A stretch of DNA of 64,000 bases from Hymenoscyphus infarciens (GCA_001414345.1 LLCB01000303.1:1-64000), one strand, 5' to 3'; counted from the stretch's first letter, positions 49,300 through 61,149 are shown. Notes: a model not told the origin generated them from the sequence alone. Made by a program: numbers and translations.

Positions 49300-50078
49300 A
49301 TAGACGTTACAGCAGGTGCAGGGAAATACAAGCTTTGATTCTAAGCCGACTTTGATCTTTGTGGTTGTAAAAAGTCTGCCGTCTTCGACTGTCCATGCCA
49401 AAAATGGCTTGTAAAATTTCCCATCCTAAACGACTGTCAATTTCTCTTTCCACACTACTTCTTCTTACAACAAAAAGCCGAGAGATGACTTACCTGAAAA
49501 TTCGCATCCTCAAACCTTACCCCAGACATAACATAACTCTCACTAGTCAAAATCACAATCCTCGCCCCCTTATCCACAGCCAGAATTTTCTCCAAAATCA
49601 AGTTCGTAAACAAAATGTCCGTGAGGATTAATCGCAAACTGCAACTCAACACCATCCTCCGTTTTAATGAAGTCCTTGACTGCCATAACACCAGCATTGT
49701 TGACGAGAATATCGATATGGTGAACAGAAGCGTTGATCTGCTTTGCTGCAGCTCGTACTGACCAGTTACTTGCAAGATCAAGTTGAAGGAAAGTGACTTT
49801 GAGGTCTGGGTTGCTGGTTTGGAGACTGTCTATCACTGGTTGAATCTTGGATTTGTTTCGGCCGGCGAGGATGATTTCCGCGGGGTTTCCTGTTGCGTGG
49901 GAAAGAGCCGTTTGAGCTCCGAGACTTTTGTCTGTGGGACCTGTGATCAAGACTGAAAGTCTTTTTTCAATAATTTGAACTCAAGAAATTGGACTCACAT
50001 ACTCGTTTTCCCTTTGACTAGATCTCCAAATACTTCAAGGACCTCTGCATTCGTTGTGGAATAATGGAAAGAGGCCAT
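49300..50078 (-). pseudogene. Short-chain dehydrogenase/reductase pseudogene
   Basis: The minus strand starts at ATG 50078 (MASFHYSTTNAEVLEVFGDL). A 50-bp intron (50002-49953) leads into the Rossmann start ILITGPTDKSLGAQTA (TGxxxGxG variant), followed by AGRNKSKI, LDLAS and the NNAGVM motif, as in retinol-dehydrogenase-like SDRs. Around 49,625 the frame breaks: after FAIN-x-HGHF the homologous continuation LFTNLILEKILAVDKGAR lies in another frame, as if two bases were lost. A GT-AG intron (49493-49426) follows, then DGKFYKPFLAW. There the expected YGQSKTAN active-site segment (Y-x-x-x-K) is again out of frame around 49,390-49,400. The C-terminal part is absent. At least two independent frameshifts and a missing end make this a decayed gene, without the RIP bias of the AT-rich blocks. 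Confidence 0.8.
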
Positions 50079-50782
50079 TTTTACTTTTCATTTAGTGGAG
50101 AAGAGTGTTAAAAAAGGGGAAGAAGCAATTGAGATGAGGGTTATCGATATTGTTAAGTTTACTTGTTTCGGAGTACTTATATGAACGTTCATTTTCCTAT
50201 ATCATGAGAGAGTAAGGTAACTACTCGAGAGAACAATATACTGAACCTCCACCGAGATTCGGTGCTTTCATTGTACGAAGATAGGGTATCAAGAATTCTA
50301 CCAAGAATTCAAATGGTAGGTAAAATGATGTTTCAGATCTCGGTCGTCCAGAAACGGCAGGTGGCGTGAAGTGGTCGGGGGTCACGTGCATCAACGAGGT
50401 TCCACGAAATTACTCGTAGGTCCGTAGTGGGGGAGCATTTGAATCTTCAAGAGTTCAGCCAGCGAGCGGTATTTTGACCAAAACCCGAGCCCTTTCCAGA
50501 CCCAGATCCAGATCCAGACTCGGCCAGCCCTCAGGATCAAGTCTTCATCAGTTTCCAAGCGCGTCCAATTTCTCATCACCATTACTTTTAACCACAAAGA
50601 GACGCGGCCATTCACCGCCTAAAAAGTTATGCCTTTATGACTCGGCAGCCTTGAAAGCATGTCATGAGCATACGAGAAACCTATGCAACCACCAACACTG
50701 CTACCATTTGCATAGCGGTGGAAAACAAAACACAAGGTTTTCTGCTATACAATTCAACTCCAGAAGCTGAGAGCGGGTAGTC

Positions 50783-53700
50783 ATGGAGGCCCAAGTAAGC
50801 TGACCAGAACATCGAGACGGGAATGCGGGTACCTTGTTGTTGACCATACTGACTGATTTCTTTCTTCTGCCAGGTCGAGAATGCCATTGAGATTGTGTAC
50901 GCTCCAACCTCCGAGCAAGGCCTCAAACAACAAGCCTATGACTTCCTCAACCAGCTACGGTCGAACCCAGGAGCACAAGATGCTTGCCTTACCCTTTTTA
51001 CCCGCACGCCAAAATCCTCCGATGTTGTTCGACTGTTCTCCCTTGACATTGTCAACAATGCCATTCAGACCCAGCAGCTGGATGGGCAGGGCTTGGGCCA
51101 AGTAAAGGAAATACTCATGGAGTACATACGGCGGACGTACGCATCGGGCAGCCAGGATCAAATCGATCCGCCAGCTATTCAAAACAAAGTCACCCAAACC
51201 TTTACCTACCTCTTCATATCGCTGTATAGACAAGGCTGGGAGAACTTCTTGGACGACTTCTTGGCCTTGACGAGCCTCCAGAATGGGTCGAGGGATAATC
51301 TTGTAGGGGTTGTGCTGTACCTACGTATTTTGGGGTCTATACACGACGAGATTGCAGATGTTATTGTCTCAAGAAGCTCCGCAGAAACCAAACGAAATAC
51401 CGATCTTAAGGATGCTCTTCGAGCACGCGATGCACAAAAGGTGGCTACTGCGTGGCAGGAAATTCTGGCACAATGGGCAGGGCAGAATGATAGCGTGGTT
51501 GAGATGTGCTTGAAAACTATCGGGAAATGGGTCAGCTGGACAGACATCTCTTTGATCGTCAACCAGGCAACTTTGAACCTCCTATTCCAACTTGCCGGCC
51601 GCACCAACCCATCGCATCAGGAGGACAAGGTACGTGATGCAGCAATTGATGCATTTACGGAGATTGTGGCCAAGAAGATGAAGGGTTCTGATAAGATTAA
51701 CATGATTGTTTTCTTGAATTTGGGAGAAGTCGTCTCTCAACTCATTGCCAGTCCGGCCCTGCATGATTTACGAACCACCTCCAGCTATGATACCGATCTG
51801 GCAGAAGCTGTTGCCAAGCTTGTCAATAATGTGGTCTTTGATGTTGTGAAAGTCCTGGAGGATGCCCAGACAGACAACGAGTCTCGAGGAAGAGCAGAGC
51901 AGCTTCTCCAGGTGTTCTTACCGCTTCTCTTGCGCTTCTTTTCAGATGAGTATGATGAAATATGCTCTACCGTCATACCATCTCTCACGGATCTCCTTAC
52001 ATTCCTGCGCAAAGCTAAACCGCTCCCACCTGCATATTCCGCTATGTTGTCACCTATCTTGAACGCTATCATTCAAAAAATGAGATATGATGAGACGTCC
52101 AACTGGGGGAACGAAGACGAACAGACAGATGAGGCAGAATTTCAAGAATTGAGAAAGAGATTACAAATTCTCCAAAAGACAGTTGCCGCCGTGGATAAAA
52201 ATCTTTACATTGATATCTTGAGTAATGTTATCGGAAACACATTTCAGAACTTTGACCAAGCTGGTGGCCAAATGGATTGGAGGGATCTTGATTTGGCATT
52301 GCATGAGATGTATCTTTTTGGGGAGCTTACTCTTGTCAATGGCGGTCTCTATGCCAAAAGCCAACCATCTGGTATAGCTGCGGAAAGATTGATCGTCATG
52401 ATGTCCAAAATGGTTGAATCCGGTAAGTCTGATTGACTAAAGTTTATTCAGTCCACTATGCTAACTTGTAAAGGTATCGCCTCATTTGCTCATCCTGCCA
52501 TCCAGCTCCAGTTCATGGAGATCTGCGTTCGATACTACTCATTTTTCGAAAACCAGTCCGGGTACATTCCCCAAGTTCTCGAGCATTTTGTTAGACTCGT
52601 TCACCACACCCACATTCGAGTCCGAACCCGATCATGGTATCTCTTTCATCGATTTGTGAAGCATCTCCGAGCTCAACTGGGCAATGTTGCGGAGACTGTG
52701 ATTCAGTCTATTAGCGATTTGTTGCCCATCAAGGCAGAATTGCCGTCGGAGAATGGGGCTAACGATGACATGTCTTCTGACGAGAGCGACCACTCGGCAG
52801 ATGCAGCCTTTAATGGACAGTTGTATCTTTACGAGGCAATTGGGTGTATAGCTTCAACTTCAACCACCCCTGTTGAAAAGCAAGTTCTGTACGCTAGGAC
52901 TATTCTGGAACCTTTGTTCTCAGAGATTGAACGTAGTTTACCAGCTGCTAAATCCGGAGACGCTCAGTCCGTCTTGCAAATTCATCATGTTATCATGGCA
53001 CTGGGATCTCTCTCACATGGATTTTCAGACTGGCAACCTGGCAATCCAGCCACCAACCACCAAGCCCCACAAGCGAGTGTTTCGGAAGAGTTTTCTCGTG
53101 CAGCAGAAGCTATCTTGATTGCCCTGGAAGCCCTTCGGTCCTCGTCCGATATTCGAACTGCAGCTAGAGCTTCCTTCACTAGGCTCACCGGAGTATTAGG
53201 CGTTGTAATGTTGCCCCTTCTCCCTCGCTGGATTGATGGTCTTTTATCCCATAACTCCTCCAAGGATGAGATGGCTATGTTTCTCCGCTTGTTGGACCAG
53301 GTTGTATTTGCATTCAAGAAAGACATATATGCTGTCCTGGATTCTCTTCTCACACCACTTTTCCAAAGAGTCTTTGCTGGGTTGGCTGAACCAATCACTG
53401 GAACAGACGATGAAATTCAACTTGCCGAGCTCCGACGAGAATACCTCACGTTTGTGCAAATCCTTTTGAATGAAGGTCTCGGATCTGTCCTCGTCAGTGA
53501 CTCGAATCAAGCATTTTTCGAACCCTTGATTTTGTCTGTCACCACCTTGGCCAAGACAGTGAGTAGCGGAACGGGGAATTTATCTGCGAGTCGTCTTGCC
53601 TTCTCAGTCCTCCATAAGATGGCGGATCTCTGGGGCGGTCCAAGCATTGCAGTTCTTTCCCCGCAGCCACAGCAATCCACGCAACCACCAAGTCCCGCTT

Positions 53701-53999
53701 TCCCTGGGTTTGATAGATTTCTTATCGAACGATTTCACCCTCTTTGTTGGGAAGTCCTCCAAGACCCACAGTTCCGTCCTGCTACAGATGCACAAGTCAA
53801 ACAGGTGTTGAATGAAATTGCAGGTCTGGAGCAAACAATATATACCAAGACTGGGGATATGTTCCTCCAGCATCTTCAAACATCATTCTTCCCTGCTATG
53901 GGTTTTGATGGGTCGGATTTCATCAAAGCGATGACTACTTCCACAGATAGAAAGGGGCTTTCTAGTTACCTTTCCAACTTCCTAAAACAGCGTGGCTAG
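50783..53999 (+). CDS. los1: Exportin-T (tRNA nuclear export receptor)
   Basis: Three exons: 50783-50794 (MEAQ only), 50874-52422 and 52474-53999, 1028 residues, the usual size for Los1/XPOT. The 12-bp first exon is required: splicing joins MEAQ to VENAIEIVYAPTSEQGL. The product is an alpha-solenoid of HEAT repeats. The N-terminal importin-beta/Xpo1-like part (about residues 10-250) includes AIQNKVTQTFTYLFISLYRQGWENFLDDF, the region contacting Ran-GTP in the family. An acidic loop (DEDEQTDEAEFQ-type, NEDEQTDEAE near 420; DDMSSDESD near 610) interrupts the repeats. Intron 2 has a perfect branch site (GCTAAC) before AAAG. Role by family: binds mature tRNA with Ran-GTP and carries it through the nuclear pore. 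Confidence 0.95.
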
Positions 54000-54971
54000 A
54001 TGTACGAGGGAAATAAGGAATGATTTTTATGATGCATTTTCAGGAGGCGTTTGATAGCGGTTCTATACCACTCTTTGTGTGAAGGATAAAGCATTATGGC
54101 AGTGGCTACGGGCATATTATGGGGAGATATTCTCGGTGGAATATAGCAAGTTGCAACCCTAAAAAATTGCTTATGACGAATTAAGGATCTTGTAGTTTCT
54201 TTGTTGCCAAAGTTCGTGTGTCTTTTCCTGTATCTTTGCGATTCCATTTCGATGTCAGAAACGGTTGAGCTAGACTAGTGCTACGCTATCAATGTTTCGT
54301 AACAAACACTGGTTCAGAATCATGGTCTAGCATCGTTATATTTCCACGTCATATGTCTGATATCCATGTTTCTTTTGAGGTGTCTGGACATTGAAGTGAA
54401 AGGCTCAACTATATGCAATCCATGCTTTCAATTCATGCGCCCCGCGATACCTACTGCAAATCGAGTGACTGTATATTGATGAGAGGAAAATGTTATCCTG
54501 ACCCAGGAGTTACCCGCGATTCACGCTATAGTTTAGTTTCCCGATTTTGGCATCACAACTAGGACGCCGGCTCCTCCCCACCCCCAACGGTTTCGGGTTC
54601 TAGGTCTTGTTTGGTGTAGTCATAATACTGACATTTGATTGTTATGATGTTTTAATATGGTGCTCGGTGATGGGGGAGAGTTGTGTGTATCGCGCTACTT
54701 TTCTTAAAAGGAACAACTCCCCCTGTTTTGGAATGTTTCTTCACAGCAATAATATTCTGTGAACTTGACTTTGAAGACTTCGACTTTACAGCAAATTCAA
54801 CTTGACAACAATAACAACTTAACAACGACTCACAACCACTTGACAACTTTACAACGACTACGACTCTCCGACGAGTTCAGCCTTCGAATTGTATCTTTCC
54901 AACAGCTTCATCTTTCCAAAACTTCCTTCACATCGATTTCTTCCCCAACGCTCGTTCCCTATTACACCATT
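54000..54971. other. Intergenic region, los1 3' flank and leader of the next gene
   Basis: The last about 200 bp (54,770-54,965) are rich in ACAAC/TTCAAC and CTTTCC, a usual composition for fungal 5' leaders. An open frame in phase with the next gene extends back to ATG 54759, but its content (NNNN, TTT runs) looks like translated leader. Confidence 0.5.
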
Positions 54972-56045
54972 ATGTTACTCAGCATGGCTTCTGTAGATTC
55001 AGCAACCTCCGATGCCACCACCCCCATTACTCTCAAGAGTCAATTCCTCGAAATGCTAAATGCAACCGCTACCATGGATCTCAACCCCAGAAGACAACTC
55101 GCCCCCCGCAAGAGAACAACCGCCCAGTTTATCAACAAGCACCACCAATACAGCCATCCTCACGAAATCCCCGGTTTCAGGGTCAGCTTCTTCGAAAACA
55201 CCCATCCAAACTCCTTTGTTGACTGGCTCGATTTGCGCCCTGGAGACGACGGCTGCGTCTGCGGGGATAAGTCTCACTACCACGAGAATCGGCGAATCGA
55301 GAAGGAGAAGAAGAAACATTTTCGTCTTGATTTTCCTCCTTTTCCTAAGCCTGGTCCTGGGCCTTATTACTTTCGTCCTATCCAGGCGGATGAACTCGCG
55401 CCGCTCTCACCAGAGTTCGACGATAACTACGAGGTCCATGTCTGGGAGAGCCCCAATTCCAAGAGGATACTTGAGCGAAAGGCGAGATGCGAAGCTTCCC
55501 TCAAGGCTTTGGCGGAACAGCACCCGGATGGTTGGAAAATTGGGCCCGGAATTCCTGAAGATAGGGCTGTGCTTTCTACGAGTCCTGAACCGATGGTGTT
55601 TGCGCGGAATCCTTATGCGCTCTTGAATTCGGAGGATGATATGTCTTCGGGGTCCGAGGATGTAGAAGAGGTAGAGAAAGAGGAGGAAGAAGAGGATGAG
55701 GAGCATGCGGTCGTTGACCAAGATGAATTGTACGAGGTAGATGATGAAGATAGGAGCTTCTTTGTTCTGCGCAAGACTCCTAGCCCCTTTTTCGAGGAGA
55801 GTGATTTTTCACTCCTTCGTGATGATGATGGGAATGACGAAACTGTGTACCCGCCTTCGTCTCTTGATTCTCTTTTCGAGGCTATTGTGCCCCTCCTCCG
55901 CAATCAATCTTCAAAGTTCGATGTTTTTGAGAAATTCTTTGGTGAGGAAGATGGGTTTGGGGATGCGGAGGAAGATGAAAAGGAGGAGCCATTATTCCGC
56001 GACATTTCTTCGGGTGCTAGTATCCATATTGCTTTGGAGTTTTGA
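54972..56045 (+). CDS. Hypothetical acidic protein
   Basis: Single exon, 357 residues from ATG 54972; ATG 54984 (MASVDS, better context, A at -3 and G at +4) is an equally good start, and an in-phase ATG lies at 54759. The N-terminal half is globular-looking and rather basic (PRRQLAPRKRTTAQFINKHH, then FFENTHPNSFVDWLDLRPGDDGCVCGDKSHYHENRR with Cys and His residues, and a Pro/Phe-rich stretch). The C-terminal half is very acidic, with EEVEKEEEEEDEE around residue 235 and further D/E clusters. The CVCGDKSHYHE segment could bind a metal, but no known domain is evident. Codon use and lack of stops support a real gene. Not recognised; no signal peptide or membrane helix. Confidence 0.7.
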   Translation: MLLSMASVDSATSDATTPITLKSQFLEMLNATATMDLNPRRQLAPRKRTTAQFINKHHQYSHPHEIPGFRVSFFENTHPNSFVDWLDLRPGDDGCVCGDKSHYHENRRIEKEKKKHFRLDFPPFPKPGPGPYYFRPIQADELAPLSPEFDDNYEVHVWESPNSKRILERKARCEASLKALAEQHPDGWKIGPGIPEDRAVLSTSPEPMVFARNPYALLNSEDDMSSGSEDVEEVEKEEEEEDEEHAVVDQDELYEVDDEDRSFFVLRKTPSPFFEESDFSLLRDDDGNDETVYPPSSLDSLFEAIVPLLRNQSSKFDVFEKFFGEEDGFGDAEEDEKEEPLFRDISSGASIHIALEF

Positions 56046-56114
56046 AGGAGCCATTCCTAAAATACCATCAAATTGACTCGACTGGTACGACCGTAGTACT
56101 ACCCACATCTCGTA

Positions 56115-56425
56115 CTGAATCTATTTCGCCTTTTGCATTTCACGAAACTAGCTGAACGACTACCTCTCGATCCTCTCGATCCTCTCGATCCCCTTTGCCC
56201 TGTGTATTTCTCCGAATCGATTACTTCTCGACTTTTTGAACTCTCTTCGACTTGCATAGCTCCCGGATCTCGCTGAACGCCCAATTCTCAACCTACCAGA
56301 TTATTTCCGACATATGGATATTCCGACCCTGGCCTAACGACTAGCTCGACTCACTGGAGCCTCTTCGCCTTGCATAATCTTTTTGGAACTCGCAAAACGA
56401 CTACCCTTCGAAACGCCTCGCGACT
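56115..56425. repeat. Diverged tandem repeat downstream of the acidic-protein gene
   Basis: Three diverged copies of a unit with TTCGCCTTGCAT (variants at about 56,128, 56,249 and 56,369), then GAACTCGC-like and GAACGACTACC-like segments and CTCGA motifs. It includes a short perfect CTCGATCCT triplication at about 56,165-56,190. No coding frame spans it. Confidence 0.5.
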
Positions 56426-56429
56426 GACT

Positions 56430-58150
56430 ACCTGGATCCTTTTCCTCACGGACGATGTTGTAGAAATTTCCATACACCATGTTTTTTTCCTGCGTACTAT
56501 TTCTTGTTCTTCACTTTCTTCTTATCTCATTATCTCATTATCTCACTATCAAATGCCCTCTCTCACATGTCAAAACTCAACAAAAAAAAACCCCCCTAAA
56601 CATCAACAAAAAAGAACGACAAATCCACCAAAAAAAAAACAATCTCAGAACTGAAACATCCTTTGTAGATGGAGCCAATAGAGTGGCTTTCAACGCTGAA
56701 ACATCCCAAGACTCCATGAAAGAGAGATAACATCCCAAAATCGAGATAAAGATCTCACCTCCAAGCCAGAAACTACACAAAAACTCGTCAAGCCATGCTT
56801 GCTATAACCCCAGCCACTCTGAGGAGCTCTGGAGGCAAATATCCAGCAGAACACATCACCCAAGGATCAACAAATGACCACCATCTCTCAACCAAAGCAC
56901 TTTCGTCACCCAGCTTACCGAACCAGGAAAGGGTTAGTTAGTCGAAAGTGTTCATCTAGATTAGATAAGAAGACGGTTAGAATTAACTGTTCTTCTTTGC
57001 AAAGACCCAAAGTTCCCAAAGCACAGATCGGTTACTAGTGCGGAGCGTATATGACACTGAGAAGTGTTGGCGTGGATAGATAGTTGTACTCACAAGCTGG
57101 ACCTTTGTCCCGGGTGTTGGGGTAGAGTGCGAGGTGTGGAGAATTAAGTGTATCGGGTGGTCTCTTATTAGTAAGGTTTAAAAGGTTTAGAAGAGACTGG
57201 TACGGAGATAATAGGGGAAAGGAATCCTCGATTACACGAAATCCTGTAAACCTAGAAGTGGGTACGGATGAAGTAGTAAGAACTCATTCTACAAGAAGAT
57301 ACAACAACCTCCTCAGCTTCCCACGCAACGACTTCCAAAATTCCCAAAAGTAAATGCTGACAACTGAAAGAGGGGGAGTGGAAAGGCACAGTAGAAGAGT
57401 AAAAGACACCTATTTGTATATAAGATGTGCATTTTTTGGCGTTGGGACTTACGCATTGGACCCGAGAAAGGAAAAGGAAAAGGAAATGAGATGGATAGGA
57501 TAGGATATGATAGGATAGGACCCCTATATGATATTATATCAATACCTTGCGCATACAAGATGAAGACTGCGTGAGACCTTGTGATAGTAAACTTTACACT
57601 CCCTGACTGGGAAAGAGTGGAAGACAAGGGGACCTTGGAAAAAGGCCCTTCCTTGAGCCCTCTCCCAAGTCGGTACTCGGCGCGATACAGGACACCAGCA
57701 ATACAAACCACAAAATATCACAAAATATTACCCAGTCATAAGTCACATAATCCAAGATCAGAAGAATCGGGGTTACTGACGGTATTTACAAAAGCCACTC
57801 AGTAGCTTATGACATTCAAATATTATAGATACATATCCACCACTGCCAACCAACCAAAAAGAGAAGAGACAAAATTTTGCAAGGGCTAGGCTATGCAACG
57901 GCAACGCTATGCATCCAAACAATCAACCATCAAGCGAAAGAATCAAAAACTCCAGGTTCCCAAGAAACAAAAAACAATGAGAAATTAACGAGCCCTCTTC
58001 CAAGGAGGCTCCTGTACTGCGGGGGTATATCTGCTTCTTTCTCTTCCGTTTTCCCATTATAAATATATATGTATTGTAACAACCAAAGACAGAATTAATG
58101 TTTGGTACTGTGGTGTATTAAGTGATTCGTGTATTCTTGTATGAGCGAGA
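56430..58150. other. Intergenic region
   Basis: Ordinary composition with A-rich runs (56,580-56,640) and a GATAGGAT-type short repeat (57,490-57,522). Frames up to 132 codons on the minus strand (57,711-57,313) have no recognisable content. The last part is the 3' flank of erf4. No gene supported. Confidence 0.45.
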
Positions 58151-59926
58151 TCATTCTTGGGTAATTGTTGATAAGCCCGTGGCTGTTCGGTCGTCGGGGT
58201 TGGAGTTGGGGTATGAGATTTCGGGATCTTCGACTTGGATATCGAGCTAGAGAGAAATTATTAGATTATGATTTCTGTACAAGTGAAGGGAGTGCAAACT
58301 CACATTCATGTACCCCGTCCTCCTCAACGGAACGATCCTTGGTGGAATCCCACTGCCAACCCTCCTCTTCTTCTCCATCTCCTTATTCCACTCTTCCAAA
58401 TACATCTCTGCCTTCTTTAACCTCGACTTGACAGCTGTAAATCCAAGATCATCCCACACCCATCCAGTCAAGAGCCCCATCGTAGCATCAAAGATGTTCC
58501 GCGGTGTCCAGGGATTGAAAGCTGGTACCAACTCATTATTAACCTTCTCAATGATCGTTCGGAAATCTTGTTCCGTCACTCCAGCGGGGTCGAGAATTTC
58601 GGGGTACAGATTCGAAAATGTAGGTGCCAAGTCTCCTTCTGCCATCCAATCTCGTCGAACTCGTATTATGCGTGTGGTTTGGTAGAGATCTGAGTTGAGT
58701 GGGACGTGCGAGTTCATATGGGGGAAACATGGATGTAGAGGTCCCCATTCGTCTTGGGCCATACCCAGTCCTTCGGAACCGATTATGGACGAGGTTTCTG
58801 AGGACATGGCGGCGCCGATGCCGCCATCGTCGATGGAGGGATTTGATACATTGTTTGGTAGATTTGAAGTGCCGCCTGGATGATATATGCCTTGGGTATC
58901 GGGGCCGCGTTCGAGGTCGGACATGGCTGCGAAGGTCTGATCAAAGGATATACCAGGTGACGGCGGTTGCTGGTTGGAAATACTCTGACCACGCTTTCTG
59001 AGCCCTGTGGCCTTTTTGCTTTGAGGTTTCGCTTCACTAGCTTTATTCTCCCCTGCTTCAGGCGACCGGGAAGTGGCTCGTCCCTTCCCTTTGTCGAGTT
59101 TCGGTGTATCAGAGGTTGGTGAATCGCTGCTCTTGCTTCTTGCGATATCGATACTGACACTTCTCGGCAATGAAACTCTATTGGACCCAACTGAACTACC
59201 ACCACTTCTCTCCACCTGTAAACTCGCCCTGGTCGAACCCAAATGCAAACTCTGCCTCTGCTCCGAAAGCGTTAACAATGGATACGATCCTCCGGCAGCT
59301 GCACCTTCTCGCGGCGACCCGATATCCGGATGCGAAAGCGGGATGGCGATGACAGTTGGGTTCTCTTCCTGGTCCCGCGATGGATTTCTTTTTCGGGTGA
59401 GTATGCGAGGGGTCGAATTGGTGGGATTCCACAGCCGCACGGCACTGGGACGTCGAGGACGAAGGTGTGCAACACTAGTATTGTTGGTGCCAACGGTGCC
59501 AGCGGTGCCTGACCGATTGCGAAAGGGAGATGGGAACTCGGGGTTGGCGCTACCAATCAAGGCGTTTCGCAGACTCCAGCGCGTCGGACTCGAGACCCTT
59601 ACCTGCGGACGCTGTCTACCGTCGGTGGAGGAGGTGGGAACTGGTGATGGTGCTGGGTATGGAGGTTGAAAGGTCGGAGAGGGGATTCGAGGGTTGGCCG
59701 TTGATGAAGGGCCGGCCGCATTGGAAGAGAGCGATTGGGAATGGGAGTAGGAATGGGATGTGGAAGGGGTGTGGTGACGATGAGACGTTATGGGGGTTTG
59801 GGGGTTATGCGAAGCAGAACCCGCCTGTGAAGCCGTTGGGGCGTTTGCGACAATCGTGGTGGTGGTGGTGGTGGTGGTGAGAGGGGAAAGGAGTGAGGAT
59901 GCGAGAGACGCCGACGACGTTTTCTC
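58151..59926 (-). CDS. erf4: Erf4-like subunit of the Ras palmitoyltransferase (5' end unresolved)
   Basis: Minus strand. The long exon is open from 59926 to 58304, followed by a 57-bp intron (58303-58247, GTGAGT...CTCTAG) and a last exon 58246-58151 ending LDIQVEDPE...STITQE. The C-terminal third is the Golgin-A7/Erf4 domain: RIIRVRRDWMAEGDLAPTFS, LYPEILDPAGVTEQDFRTII, NNELVPAFNPWTPRNIFDAT, GWVWDDLGF. The N-terminal part is Ser/Pro/Thr-rich and disordered. With Erf2 (DHHC) this subunit forms the endoplasmic-reticulum palmitoyltransferase for Ras proteins. The start is not found: no ATG lies in this frame below the TGA at 59929-59927. The true start needs an upstream exon or a frame correction within the (ACC)n run; 572 residues are counted without it. 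Confidence 0.85.
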
Positions 59927-60480
59927 TCAGTGAGAAGACGAGTCGAAGGGGGGAAGAGGTACGTCTCAGGGTGGTGGTGGTGGTGGTGGTGATGGTGGTG
60001 GGTGGAGTCCTGAATGGACGGCGAGGGCGAGGTTGGAGGTCTTCTGCAGGTCTTGCGCGCTGGTGCTAGAGCTCGGGGTTGGGGTTGGGGTTGGGCTCGG
60101 GGCCCCTTTTCGGGGTGCTCTTCGGGATGCTCTTGGGGGTGCTCTTCGGGGTGCTCTTCAGGGTGCTCTTCGGGGTGCTCTTGGTGCTCGTCCTGTGAAA
60201 ATGGGCGTGGCGGTGGATGCAGCTGGCTTTGCCTTTTAGCGAGTGATGGCCGCCAAGAAGGTGAAGAAATACTGGAGCTGAAGAAGATGGACGGAGTGAG
60301 AGCGGAAAGTAGTGAAGACGAAAGAATTGGCGGTGGGAGTGACGATGTCGAAGAATGGGAGTAAGAGAAGAAGGGTTCTAGTGGATGTTGGTGGTAGTGA
60401 AGTGGTGCGGTGGATGATGCTGGGGCTGGTACAGGTGAGGAAGTCGAGATGCTGGTACTTGGTGTCAATGCCCCCATCAT
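59927..60480 (-). other. Possible 5' coding part of erf4 with EEHP repeats
   Basis: A minus-strand frame from ATG 60480 stays open through this region and overlaps the erf4 exon in a different phase (to 59788). It is Ser/Pro-rich like the Erf4 N-terminus. It contains seven or so 12-bp repeats encoding EEHP (60,107-60,196), a QP repeat and a ten-histidine run (59,970-60,003). It could be the first exon of erf4, joined by an intron or a frameshift near 59,930-59,860, or only a leader. I could not find a convincing donor and acceptor pair. Confidence 0.4.
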
Positions 60481-60484
60481 TTCT

Positions 60485-61030
60485 GATGATACTCGTACAT
60501 GTGGGCAATCAATTTCTCCTTCAATCCAAACCCAAAATCCGGGAGCAGGAGCAGGGGGAGGAGCAGGAGCAGGAAGGGAATGAGGCGTTCATATATGAAA
60601 TTCAGCAGAAACGGTCATTCCATCATTTCAAGGCCACAACACAAGTAATAGCAGAAACACGCCTCCCCTTACTTACGCTTCAACAGCGCGTCTCGTCTGC
60701 TCATTTCCCCTGGACGACGACGCCAACTCACGTTCCAGGTTGCTCCCTTACAGCACCTGGCGAGAGGCATCTCGTACCCGCTAGACGCATGTCAACCAAA
60801 GAAAAGACGCATAAGAAGAATAAATGCCACTAAAGCAAGGCCGTTCGTTACGCACAGCGTCCACTTACTGGCGTATCACACGCTCAGCTCGCGCGGTTGT
60901 TTGCCTTTTGCCTTTTTGAGTGGGAGTGAGTGAGAGCGAGGGGGTGTCTGTCGCTTTGGGCATGCGGCTGTTGGTGTAGTGTCTCTCTTTTTCCCTTCTT
61001 GACCTCAGCGTCATAGCGGCGTATGAAGGC
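60485..61030. promoter_or_regulatory. Upstream region of erf4
   Basis: Region in front of the presumed erf4 start. On the minus strand, consensus donors GTAAGT (near 60,672 and 60,866) and GTGAGT (near 60,730) suggest introns in a 5' leader, but their acceptors cannot be assigned. Confidence 0.3.
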
Positions 61031-61033
61031 TTT

Positions 61034-61098
61034 CCTTCTTCTTATTCTTCTTCTTCTTCTTCTTCTTCTTCTTCTTCTTCTTCTTCTTCTTCTTCTAC
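61034..61098. repeat. (CTT)n microsatellite
   Basis: TTC/CTT triplets repeat about 20 times with few interruptions, followed by degenerate TTCTTC/TTATTCC repeats to about 61,148. The complementary strand would read Arg/Lys or Glu runs, so the open frame through it is not evidence for a gene. Confidence 0.9.
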
Positions 61099-61149
61099 TT
61101 CTTATTCCTCTTATTCCTCTTCTTCTTCTCCTTCTTCGAATTCTTCGAA

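Noticed and set aside
59510..59610. Possible intron in erf4 (CAG|GTAAGG donor near 59,609)
   Set aside because: The sequence stays in one open frame through the site and no acceptor gives a better product, so no intron is needed.
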